This document shows, piece after piece, positions 39,015-49,660 of a stretch of 64,000 bases of DNA (its first letter is position 1; the number at the start of each line of letters is the position of its first letter). The DNA is from Lojkania enalia (taxonomy: Eukaryota; Ascomycota; Dothideomycetes; Pleosporales). The DNA is taken from positions 144,678 through 208,677 of the forward strand of contig ML986666.1 of NCBI GenBank assembly GCA_010094045.1. Direction: 5' to 3'. Both the position numbers and the translations under genes were made by a program. Under the pieces are notes generated by a model. The model saw nothing but the letters and a program-made list of their open reading frames with translations, was not told the DNA's origin and ran no database searches.

Positions 39015-39415
39015 TATGGGAACGGGAGTGTTTGAGCAAAGGGAAAGGGGCGGCTATCTGAGAAAGACTTGGAGAAGAAAAGGCAAGAAAGCCGCCATCC
39101 AAAGAACGGAAGATCAACTGAACTTCAAGCCCGTATGAATGAAAACAAGATCTGCACAGGGCTCTGATCCGGAATGGCTATTCGATCGATCGTCATGGTG
39201 GAGTATCCAAGCGCGATACGTCATGTTGTAATATTCTAATCTCGCGTGGGTCGGGAAGTTGAACCGAAATTTTGTGGTGCATACACTCTGCCCCAGTGGC
39301 GTGTGGCGTCCGCTACCTCCGCGCCAAGATTTCGATCTCCCAAAATTTTGGGAGGTGCAGCAGCGGACAAACGGACATTCGAAGCTGCACCAAGACGCCC
39401 ACGACATTATTCAGA
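39015..39415. promoter_or_regulatory. Shared divergent promoter region, promethin gene / rpa49
   Basis: 401 bp separate the two start codons. The region contains a perfect 18-bp palindrome (CTCCCAAAATTTTGGGAG) at 39337-39354, about 60 bp upstream of the rpa49 ATG, and a related half (GAAATTTTGTGG) near 39266. Its regulatory role is inferred from position and symmetry. Confidence 0.5.
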
Positions 39416-40922
39416 ATGTCAGAAAAGAAAAGGAAGAGACGCGACGAAGGCGGCGGGCGGCCGTCGAAGAAAGCCGCAATTGCACCGCAGTCTGGCACGT
39501 TGAGGGTCGAGTTTATGGAGAAGAACGGCGCTCCTGGACCAGTTCTGGGTGCGTGGACGCTCGAAATGCGGCCCCCTATGTGCTCTTAGAAAGATCCGAG
39601 GACTGACAAACGCGTAGCTGCAACTCCCGGCCTGCACTATCCCGCACAAATACTTTTCAAACCCTATGCATCCCGCGGTCATCACCCCGAACTCCTCCTC
39701 CAGTCTTCCGAACACCCGCGCCTCGATTATACAGCGCTAGAAGAGAAAGATGGAAGCTCAGATAGCTTCCTCAAGGACTACATCGGCGTCTTTGACCCCG
39801 CGACGGGGAAGTTGCAGGTCGTGGAAGTGCCCAAGCTTACCGTACGAAGCACGCTTCGAAGCGAGACCGAGGAAATGCGCGAGCAAATCGCAAGGATGGA
39901 AGCGGCCAAGGAAACCATGACAGCTCGAAAACACGCTCTAGCTGCTGAATTCGGTTCGAAGAAGTCGAGGAAGGCTATTGCCGATATCACCGAGAATGCC
40001 ATCATGCGCAGTAAAGCTGGAGATCCGAATGCGGGGCCGAAGAACGAAGCTGTGGCCTCTGCAGTGCTTCACGGAATGGCAGATAGTACAGCTGTTATGC
40101 CTACCAAGAAAGAACTTGCCGCTGCCGTAGACTCGTCTAAACCCCGACCGCAACCCAACTTGGCTGCGGAATACCCAGCAGACGTCTACACTATCGATAC
40201 CATAGTCGGTTCTGAGCTAATGAGACTAATTGAAATCAAGGACTGGGTCGATGCAACAGCACAGGGCATGGCAGTTCAAGTCGCCAGTAAATTCGTAGCC
40301 AAGAGGATCTTGAAATTGGCCCAGACCAAGGAGTTCCAGAAGCTCAAAGTTCTCAGATATATCCAATTGTGCATAAATTTTAACGCGGCGTTGAAAACAA
40401 AGAATAGCAAGGGTCCGAGGCAGATACCTCCGAAGGACAAGTTAGTGAGCGCCATGGGGCCGAGTACACCAGGGCCAGTTGCGGATGCTATTCGGAGGAA
40501 ATTTGCTTCTGAGTATGTGCCATTGGCCTGAGACCTAATCGCCATCCGTAGGTCAGACGTGTTAATGGACACAGGGCCAACAACATGCCGCGCTGGCACA
40601 TCGACAACCTGATGACCCACATCGCCGCTGCAGCCCTCATCGTTGATAACTTCGAAGTGGATGTCAATGACATCCGTGACGACCTAAGGCTTGGAAATAG
40701 AGAGTAAGTCTTATCGTTGCGCCTCCACGTTATGAAACTAACGGCTTTCGCAGGATCAAGCAATACTTCTACGAACTTGGTTGCAAAGTTGCTCCACCAA
40801 CCGAGGCCGAGAGAGCAGGCCTCAAGATATCCAAAGCGGAGGCCGTTAACCATACCATAGCGAAATTGAAGTTGCCATTGCAGTTTCCGAAAATGAAGGT
40901 TGGAAGGACAAGTAGGAAGTAG
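39416..40922 (+). CDS. rpa49: RNA polymerase I subunit A49
   Basis: Four exons: 39416-39548, 39618-40512, 40557-40703 and 40754-40922, giving 447 residues, near the family size. A49 forms the TFIIF-like A49-A34.5 heterodimer of Pol I and supports rRNA synthesis. The short basic start (MSEKKRKRRDEGGGRPSKKA) precedes the dimerisation module (GLHYPAQILFKPYASRG to YIGVFDPATGKLQVVEVPKL). After a linker comes the tandem winged-helix region, with IDTIVGSELMRLIEIKDWVD, RWHIDNLMTHIAAAALIVDN and IKQYFYELGCKV. Intron 2 is taken as 40513-40556 (GTATGT...GTCAG). A 35-nt alternative ending at 40551 also keeps frame but uses a weak donor. Confidence 0.9.
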
Positions 40923-41381
40923 CGTGGCCAAAGATTGTCGCGCAACACGATATAAGAATGAATATCAACTTATTGCCTTCTAAATCATACCTCTTTCTCC
41001 TCTTCTACCAAATGAAGAGCATGGTAGTCGTGCTACTCTCTAGGTATTCTAAGCCCCATTCCCAGTGTCGAAATCGTGGTAGAACCGCTTTGGAGCGTTC
41101 GACAGTAAGGGGGATACTCCATCTTTGTCTCCTTTCTCAGCCGGCTTTGGTGTCTGCTTAGCTTTTAGCTGACACCGCCCTTCCAGTTCCTAGTTTTATA
41201 AAACCAAACAATCGATACCCGCAATGATAAAGTGTCATCGCAAGCTCTGAAGCCAGCAAAAACCCACAAGATAGATACCGACCCAGACCCATAGCAGCAC
41301 AATCCAGCGTCACTATCCCACCTCTACGAACCAACATATTCAGAAACAAATTCCTTTTGCCTCGAACCCAACAATCCCGTC
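40923..41381. other. Spacer downstream of rpa49
   Basis: This holds the rpa49 3' flank and the presumed 5' flank of the small GGPFDKEG gene. No other gene is visible. Confidence 0.55.
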
Positions 41382-41478
41382 ATGTTCACTAACTCGGCCT
41401 CTCGCGTCTCCCGCCTAGTCGCTTAGCTCCCCTTCATAATATCAACGCCCACTACACGCCCATCACAGCCTATGATGC

Positions 41479-41519
<41 letters not shown>

Positions 41520-41529
41520 NNNNNNNNNN

Positions 41530-41628
<99 letters not shown>

Positions 41629-41814
41629 TCACTCACTCATTCACTCACCCAAGCTCCACATGGCGCTCTATAAGAAGCGTACCTGCAGAACATCGGTGGA
41701 CCGTTCGACAAGGAGGGCGTGGTTGGGAGCCGGTTCGACGCGTCAAAGGGCGGGATAGCCGGCACAGTGGAGAGGATGGTTGATGGGCTGGGGAATCCGG
41801 CAGGGAGCGATTAG
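41382..41814 (+). CDS. Small glycine-rich GGPFDKEG-type protein, intron holding a microsatellite (tentative model)
   Basis: The last exon, 41689-41814, begins after a clear acceptor (cctgcag) and reads NIGGPFDKEGVVGSRFDASK...GTVERMVDGLGNPAGSD, then TAG. This resembles short hydrophilic fungal proteins built on GGPFDKEG/GKQFxxEG repeats, of unknown function. A possible first exon, 41382-41417 (MFTNSASRVSRL), splices in phase 0 to give 53 residues. Additional exons could be hidden, because the 271-nt interval between them holds the (CA)n repeat and the 10-N gap. The 3' exon is well supported; the 5' end is a guess. Confidence 0.5.
41481..41646. repeat. (AC)n dinucleotide microsatellite with assembly gap, ending in (TCAC)n
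   Basis: AC repeats run 41481-41624 and are followed by TCAC units. Ten Ns at 41520-41529 interrupt them, so the true repeat length is unknown. The tract lies in the proposed intron of the small GGPFDKEG gene. Confidence 0.97.
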
Positions 41815-42038
41815 GGCATGAAGTGAAGTGAGGTGGTGGGAATGGTTCTGTAGGAATGTAGGAATGAATGTATATTTTGTGAAATGCTATGGCTAGATTA
41901 CGAGCTAGGTAGCCGTGATGCACGAACGCCAAATATATATCCATGCCCTGAGAGATCATCCAAAAACCTTACACCTTGCACCGTGCTATTCTATACCATG
42001 CCCTGCCCAAAGTAGACTGAATTTGATCCCAAAGTGAA

Positions 42039-43251
42039 TCAATCGCCCAGCCGACGTCCTGGGCCCCGTTCGCCCCACCCAGGCCCTCCACTAAACCCAG
42101 TGCTCCTTCCAGAAGACCTGTCGCCTTCTCGTCCGCGCCCCTGAATAGCAGTACCATAGCTCCTCTGCTGCACACTTCCCGGCCGCCCACCAAACCACTG
42201 TTTCACAATGGCCGGCGTAAATATGTAGTTCCTCCCGCCACCGAACGTCGGCCAGATCCGCGTCAGGAAGTCATACAGGTGGGCAGCGAGAAGACCAGTG
42301 GCTTGCGTGATCGCGGCATCGGGGCCATCGATGATGAAGGTTAGAAAGAGCATTGATAAGGGGAGGTACTTCGCATCAAAGGTTATGATGAAGAAGGATA
42401 CCTGGCGCGTAGGGTTGTCTTGGGCGTATGTGTAAGCGAAGGCGAGAGAAAGGGCTTGTAGGAAGATGGCCGATTTTAGGAGGAAGCCTGCGACAAGCTG
42501 GATACTCATTAGCAACCATCCACACTCCAGAAAACGCCAGAGAATGGGATGGGGATTTGAGGGTTTGTAGGGAGCCAACACCGCACAACGAAATTGAGGA
42601 GTCCGATATGCTTTCTCAAATGACATTCCCACCATGCTCACACACCCTACAGCCCCTCTTTTGTTTTGCGAATGACGGGACTGCAGACTGAGTAAGGGTG
42701 ATTTCCCCCGATTCCAGGAACCGCTTCAGCTAGAAAAAGGCTGGGCGGGCAGATATTCGGGGTGGCGCAACAATCGAAGCAAAATATACGGGCACGAAGC
42801 TATGGAGAGTTGCTTACCACTATGACTGCGGCAACAAATGCCGTGTAGATGAAGAAATCGCCAGGCTGAGAGAATCTCGATGACTCGGCCTCAAGACCGC
42901 TGCCATACTGGTATACTGGACCTCCTTCAGCAAATGTTGCTAAGGGAAATGTTGGGTAGCAATGTACAGAAGTATGGATCTAGCAGGATAGCAAACTTCG
43001 GTTTCGTTATGAGAAACGCAGTGAAGAGCCTCCATAACTGCGGCATCATCTTGGTAGTCAAGATAGCCCGACTAATGAAGATGTAGTTATACATGTTGAT
43101 CATGCCTGAATAACCCAAAGCGGACACGGCCAAAGCAAGCGCTGTGATGGTTCTGTCATCAGCATCAGAATTTGCGCTTCTAGAGAGAACAAAGATCTAG
43201 AGAGTCAATGGCTTACCGCGTGACCGGCGGGAGAGTCCAGAAGACGTCCAT
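42039..43251 (-). CDS. Derlin family ER membrane protein (Der1/Dfm1-like)
   Basis: Four exons: 43251-43217, 43152-42968, 42915-42818 and 42497-42039, giving 258 residues. Derlins are rhomboid-like pseudoproteases in the ER membrane that help extract misfolded proteins in ERAD. The start, MDVFWTLPPVTRTITALAL, is the classic derlin N-terminus, followed by LWRLFTAFLITKPKF, DPYFLYQYGSGLE and SRFSQPGDFFIYTAFVAAVI. Transmembrane segments follow (LVAGFLLKSAIFLQALSLAF, YLPLSMLFLTFIIDG), then LLAAHLYDFLTRIWPTFGGG. The C-terminus is Gly/Arg-rich. The third intron is long (320 nt) and has a partly open frame; its acceptor (tatccag at 42498-42499) is the one restoring VIVLVAGF. Confidence 0.92.
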
Positions 43252-43640
43252 GATTACAGGGTGTTGTGAAGGAGCGTGTGCGGGTGAGAATACGATGCTG
43301 AGGAACTGCGAGGGCAGCCTGGAGGGAAAGAGAAGAGGGAAATGTGGCTTGTTGCACGGAGGAAGCGGCGCAGCGGGGCGGGCTTATATAAATCCGCGGT
43401 GTTATGATTGGTCAATGCTCAGACAGCTGCCATTCACGGGTGTGCTGTTTGCTGCACATGTCGAATGAGGGGTGTATAATAAGTGTCTGACCATACAGTT
43501 GAGTGCTGCAATCCGCCGTAATATGCACGCCAACTCCACCAGAGTGATCTATAATACAAATTGGACCTCTCGCCATACCACGCACTCTTCATCCAATCCT
43601 CTCTGTTCCTCCTACATAGCGCTATTGGAGCCGTATTATC
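43252..43640. other. Derlin promoter and spacer
   Basis: 389 bp upstream of the derlin start and downstream of the next minus-strand gene. No gene is supported. Confidence 0.6.
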
Positions 43641-44477
43641 TTATACTTCAGGCTCCTTCCCCTTGACGTTGCCTTCGCTGCCAACTCCTGGCGTTCCCTT
43701 GGTCTCGTAATCCTCCTCGTACCTTCTCCATATTTCCATGTCTCGCGTTAGCCGCTTTTGATGCCTTATCTGGAGCTCATAGGCTCTCATGCGTCGATCT
43801 CCTTCAACCATGCCACCGACTATCATGCCAGACATTTGTATGTAGCTTCAAGAAATCAGCTAGGCACAGGCGATGTTGCGTATTCGAGCAAAACAATTAA
43901 AAGTGAGGATGATTGGACAAGGAAAGTACATATTGCTGAGACAGGAAGAAGGGACACAATTCACAGATTCATCGGATACTATGGAGATAGAAGAGATACT
44001 AACGTTTTGAATTGCACTGTGAGACCGCGGTAAACGGGCGAGAAGGCATAAGCTGTTGCGCCGAACAATCCCATGAAGACGCCCCACTGTTGCGAAGAAC
44101 TGTCAGCATACAAATCCGACAAAGTATGGCTTTGAACAAAACAAAATGACGAGGAATGTTCCAGGAAAAGCCCTAGGAGAGGCAGTGATAGAAACTAAAG
44201 TCCCCAGATAAGGCGACATCTCACGCGAGACCACCACCACCATCACGACGCCCCGAGCAAAACACCGTCAGCATTCCTCAACCCCTTCAGAGAAGGGCTT
44301 TCGGATCCCACAAAGACATACGACTCTAATCGACCATCCCGCAAATCCACCCCGCAACCAAGAACGGGAATAGAATCAACCCCTCACCTTAGCCGCACCG
44401 GAAAGAGCACCCCTCGCCGCCTCCCAAGCCGCATCATTCGTCTCTTGATCCTTGGTCAAGCTAGCACGGTGTCGCAT
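43641..44477 (-). CDS. Small predicted membrane protein, possibly mitochondrial, family not certain
   Basis: Three exons: 44477-44388, 44086-44004 and 43845-43641, giving 125 residues. Introns are 301 and 158 nt. The N-terminus is MRHRASLTKDQETNDAAWEA, followed by a hydrophobic stretch (WGVFMGLFGATAYAFSPVYR), a second weaker one (YIQMSGMIVGGMV), and a charged helix (EGDRRMRAYELQIRHQKRL). Size, two-hairpin topology and the RMRAYE region recall small inner-membrane HIG1-like proteins, but the defining motif is not exact, so I leave the function open. Some databases label similar fungal proteins with an imidazoleglycerol-phosphate dehydratase name; nothing here supports that activity. Confidence 0.68.
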
Positions 44478-45190
44478 GGTGGCCTTTTCCGTAGTCGCTC
44501 ATCAAATGCGTCGCAAGGTTGTTGAAGACAAGTGTGATGTCAAGTTGCAGTTGGTGTAGTTGGCTCGATCAGCATGGCGGGCGACCGGGGGCTCCGTCTC
44601 CGAGGCCAATGGGATGGTGTGATATATGTCTCATGGCCTTCCCTCATATAGGAAATAAGTAAACATATACTATTTTTGTATTTCGCACATCCGTCTGAGC
44701 CTGCAGTTCCTGTGTTTAGATCATTTCGAATAGTCATGAGAAGTATTGTCAAATATTTGAATTCTTCAGCAATTGCGACTCCTGTTTCATGGCAATGTAG
44801 TCTGCCTAGATACCATCACTTCCCAACGAGTGCATAAACGCGTCCTAGCGTACGAGGAAAAGGAAAAGGAATAGGAAAAAGGCTCTCTCCTGGCAGATCC
44901 CTTCAAATCCTGACAACCGTTGCTTCCATCAGAGAAGAAACGCCCCCAAATGCAATGAGGTAACCCAACTTGCTAGGTACCTAGGGCAAAATCTACCTAA
45001 AACATCCATAGAACGTGAAAAGCCGCCCATGGCCTACATGCAAATACCTTAGCCAAACCAATAGTCTAGTCAACACCCCCCCTCCCAAAATAAACTCCGC
45101 TAAAACATGTAATGCTAAGCTCGTGAAAATGTAAAGGACGTAAAATATTTTTTTTTTTTTTCTGTGGCCAAAACTGGTGCACTCGATGGC
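44478..45190. other. Spacer with short T run
   Basis: About 700 bp with a T run near 45150-45162 next to the stop codon of the leucine-rich-repeat gene. No gene is visible. Confidence 0.6.
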
Positions 45191-48100
45191 TTATTGTCTT
45201 GTACTCCAAAGGTCTCGATTTTCTGCGAATGACATCTCGATCTCTTTCTCTAAAGATGTTACTCTATCGAGTGCCCGCTCATCCTGAGCACTCCCTCCAA
45301 GCTGAAGATCCTTCTCAGCCGTAGGCGTGCTCTCAAACTTGACAGTCTCGACGATCTTGCTAAGGCTGGTAGCTGTATCCGGACGCTCGAACTCTTCGTC
45401 ATCGACATCCATTGTAGTCGGAATGCCATTAGCGATATTGTGGTTTCGTTGCAGATACTGATTTAGGCGGTACTCCTGTCGTGCCCAGCTTTCGTCGACC
45501 AGGGTGAGCGCAGCCTTGATATCCTGGTCTGATAAAATCAAGGATTGCGCTCTTTCTCTTGTGGGCTTGCCAGATACTTTGCTGGCTATTTTGCTTCGGA
45601 CGCGGACGGAAGCCGATCTACTCTGCATGGGTTGGATGGAGTCATCCCGCATCTGTTTTACTTGATCCTCTGTCTGTTTAAGTGCCATTTGCCTGCTTTC
45701 CTGCATTGTTGGGAGGTATAATAGAGTTGTGTTTCGGTGAAGAGAGTTGACTAGATCAGTAAATCCACTCAGGGCAATGCCGTTGTTTTCACAGTGCAGT
45801 TCCTGAAGTGTGGTGTTGACTTTTAAAACGTCAGCAAGAGTGCTGGCCCCTTGCAGCCCCAATCTCTGATCTTCGCATCGTTAGCAATGGGGGTTCAATG
45901 CGGCGGTGTAGCTACCTACATTGTATATATAGGACACGGAGGTTGCGATTATGCTGCAAGCCTCTCAGAGCTTTGTTGATACCGACACCAAGCTTCGTGG
46001 TCTCCAGGCGTGAATCTTCGCCTGAAATGTCCATCCATTCAAGGCTAGAATTTTCGGCAAACATTTTCTCCAAAGCCCGACATGTTTCTTCCGAGGCGTC
46101 ACATGGCAGAGAAGCGCGAGAGATGTCTAGGTGCCGGATGGTATTGTTGGCAGCCAACGCTAAAACCATTTTCCTAAAGTCGGCCTCCTCCTCGAATTCA
46201 ATGAGCCTGATGGTAAGGCCAGATGGGGCGTAGCCACTCGCTATCGCGTTCGTAAGCGACTCAAGGTGCTGCTCGATGTAATTCTCGCTAACGTCTAGAT
46301 GAAGATCTCGGCTTTGGCCCGCATTCTCCGTCATGGAGTGAAGCAAGTATGCCACGTCTTTCCCATTAAGGTAGCAATGGTCCAACTTCAGTTCGCGGAG
46401 TGCATTGGATTGCCTGTAATTGACGAGATAGCTAAGTTTAAATTAGGTCTACTATTTCTAATTGCAACAGTTTCCAATCTTGTAGACTCACCTTGCTATT
46501 GCATCAACCATGGCGGAATTTAAAGAGGTCCCGCTTAAGATAAGCTCTTGTAATCTCCATGCCTGGAAGGTCTCGAGAGATATCAATGGTTCGTCACCAG
46601 CGGAACGTGATAAGTTAGACAGATTGAGCTTGGTAAGATATCCAAACACGCCAATCTGGGAGTCGAAGGTGGTTGGCGATAAGCGGACAGGATTGGACGA
46701 GAGATCAATGGCCTCTAGTGTGTTTTCTTGGGGACGGAGAGAGTCTAGGATTAGCGAGAGAGACCGATCGGTCACGCCACAACCGCTTAATTCAAGGGCA
46801 CGGAGGTGACAGGATCGTTCAACTGCAGCCGCGACCAAATAGTCTAGGTCCGTTTCTCCGAGATGAATGTTATTGAGAGCTATCCAGTCCACGTTGGTGG
46901 TCTGGTACTTGCACAATGGGAAAAGCGCTTCGACTATGCCACAGCCCATGTCTCGCGTTTTGCTTGCTGATTCCAGGTGGTCCTTAGGTTTCCTTGTAAT
47001 GCACGAAGAAAAGTCGAGTCGTCTAAGCTTTCGGCTAGTTAAGGCCAGGGCGCGGATCTCTTGCACAAGTAGACAGGACCTGCCAAGTTCCTCAACATCC
47101 ATCCGGGCATGAGTACCTCGCTTAGTCTTTGTACAAACATGTTCAGCGCCGTGCTCGTCATAAAGGCCATTTAACACATCCAAACGGACATTCTTGAAAG
47201 AAATTCCCCCAAACCCCTCATTATAGCGCAAAGATCGCATTACCGCTAGTAATTCTAGTGCCGTGTATTGGCTCCTCCGAGATCCTGCGGGAGGTAGGAG
47301 CTCGAAACGAGGATAGTCCTCATGAGGATACGTTACTTGATAGCGAATATTTTCCGGTTGAATGCCGTAGGCTATGCAATATCCAGTGAGCGTCCGGTCG
47401 AGAGAATCCTGATCAATAGGGTGTGGACTAGCCTGGCGAAGGATATCGCGTTTAACATCGTCAGGGACAATGAATTGATAGGGGCGGGATTCCCACTCGG
47501 GCCTCAAATTTTCCTCTACATAGCGAAGTCGGACTGCGATATCGTGGGATGCTAAAGAGGCGAGGTGGAGCACTTTCGGGCGCTGCAAGGGCATCCTAAG
47601 GCTTTTGTTAGCTTCATATTATGAGGTACATCGAACCCTACCGAAAAGTTAATTCAAATGTATCGTCAACTTCACTAACGTGCAATTCCGTAATGTTGAG
47701 AATGCCATGTGAAGATTGGGAACTGTGAGACATGAGGTTTGGACTAGATGATCTTTGCGTTGGGGGCTTAAAAAGGGGTATTAGGTGAATTTTATGGACG
47801 CCAATTGCAAGAAAACACACGGAAGCAGCAGCTTTTGATAAATCGTCCGAAGACGCTCTCGACCCGTTCTTCCCCATCGGTCGTTGAACCACTTTGTAAA
47901 TGGCATAATGAGGAGGCACATAGTCACGTTCCGCTTCTACAACCCGTGCGGCTAGATGAGAATTATAGGCAGACAAAGGGTTCCGATCAGCTAATCTTAC
48001 ACGATTAGCTGCGTCCCGGATCTTAGCAAGCCAAGACTGCATATCATCCGGATCCCCGAATTGAAGAGTCATAGATGAGGCGTGATTTATCTCATCGTCT

Positions 48101-48871
48101 AGATACGAAACCTCAATGGCGAAGTATGGCCTCCCATCGTCCAAATGATACACGGCAACGATTTGGCGAAGAGGCGTGCCGAGCTCACGCTCGCCAGACG
48201 CGTCCGAAGCGACCGACTGGAGCTCGTGAGAGCTGCCAGTGGACGGGTTCTGGCTGTGGCGGACGTTGTTGGAGCGAGAGTATGGGTACGGTATACTAGA
48301 AATGTCAGAACTTGTAGGGCACATCAGAGAATGGAGGAATCGTATACGTAGTAAAGGTCTCGGCAGCCCTCTGATGGCTCTTGAACCGGATCAAATGAGT
48401 ATCAGTCAAAACCAAGTATTCTTTCTTCTTCCTGAACATGGAGCTGCTGGTCTGGACTTCTCCATGATGCAGGACTAGGCGATTTCGCAAGGCATCATCA
48501 GACGAAGATCCATTGTGCAGAAAGGTGCGTGTAGAAGTGGCCGATAGAGGTTCGTCCGAGTCGTCACTAAGTGCGAGACTTTTGAGAGAGCTCAAAACGG
48601 AGCTTGCGCGATTGAGGCTTCCGCTGCCACTTGCTCGTGAGTAGCGGGGCTTGACGGGCGGGGCTGAGCCATCAGCGGTTGCGCAGCGCTCGGGCTGGTC
48701 ACTGTGCTGTGAGGACGTCGAGACGGTTGTCATGAAGGATGCTGCCCGCCGCTTCCGCAGCAGGTTGGCGGGCTCCTGATCATCCTTAGCGGTGTGAAGC
48801 GCAGCGAAGGTGCCGAGCGAGCTTCGGCCAAAAAAGCTTCGTCGTCTGCCATCTTTGGCGTCGGGAGACAT
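45191..48871 (-). CDS. PH-like and leucine-rich-repeat scaffold protein
   Basis: Five exons: 48871-48348, 48295-47642, 47595-46492, 46413-45920 and 45870-45191, giving 1151 residues. A Ser/basic N-terminus precedes a PH-like region (RLVLHHGEVQTSSSMFRKKK, EYLVLTDTHLIRFKS, then after an insert RQIVAVYHLDDGRPYFAIEV and DPDDMQSWLAKIRDAANR). A middle segment (YIVPDD-like to HEDYPRFELLPP) leads into leucine-rich repeats at about 480-860, of RNI/RanGAP type (LRALELSGCGVTDRSLSLIL, LEAIDLSSNPV, LQELILSGTSL, LRELKLDHCYLNGKDVAYLL, NTTLQELHCENNGIALSGF). The C-terminal 150 residues are charged and helical. The PH+LRR layout recalls CARMIL-like scaffolds; the actual role is unknown. The last intron was placed so that IQYQRLGLQGAST is restored. 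Confidence 0.75.
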
Positions 48872-49660
48872 GGTGCGCGACCCAAGTCCGCTTGCGCCGC
48901 CCGGCGGGAGCTCACGAGAGGGATGGAGACTGCGTCATGCGGGAGGAGAGTCGCGAAGCAGGGACGAGAGCTAGGTACGGGCACAGGCTCCGGCGCAGTT
49001 GGCGGGCAACGGAGTGGTTACGGAGGAGCAAGCAGCGTAGAGAGGAAGAATTGCAGTACTGTAGTCGGACTGGACCAATTAGCGGCACCGTTCAGCAGTT
49101 CATCGGGGAGGGCAGCGGCGAGCTCTAAAATGCCCCGGGCATTAGCGGATGGAGGGCGCGAAGGAGTCTCTATTTAGACGTAGTCACTGCGTACGGGTGG
49201 CATCGCGCCGCGACAGCTGCCGCAATGCGTTTGGGGCTTGTTGTTGACTGCGGATTGGATCGGGATGCCTTGCGACGGGAAACATCGACATACAATCAAA
49301 ATGGCGTCCGTAGTCCTGGCCGATGGTGTCGCCTGTTGCGATTACGTAGCCTGCAGATCGCCTGAGGAGCCCTCCCCCAGCACGCCCAGCCATCATGGGC
49401 CATGGCGTGGGCCAGGGTAGGCCCCAGCACGTGATCCGGGAGGCACAGCACCTGCTTGGCTGGTTAATTAATTAGGTCGTCTGCGCTGAGACATCCAGAG
49501 CCCTATCGGCGTAAAATCGTGCCCGCTGCCGAAGAATAGCCGGGCGGATAATTTTTGGATTCGACATGCAGTCAACCACCAACCTTGGGCAGAGGCACGT
49601 TAATTTTTCCCGCCTTCCTGCAAGTCTTTGCTAGAGGGAATTGCACCGCCGTCCCACCTA
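48872..49660. promoter_or_regulatory. Shared divergent promoter region, LRR gene / pet127
   Basis: 789 bp separate the two start codons, so transcription of both genes begins here. The region is GC-rich near the LRR start and has a TTAATTAATTAGG block near 49464. No gene is supported. Confidence 0.55.

Noticed and set aside
41423..41783. Open frames of Val-Cys or His-Thr repeats
   Set aside because: Translations of the (CA)n microsatellite and the N gap.
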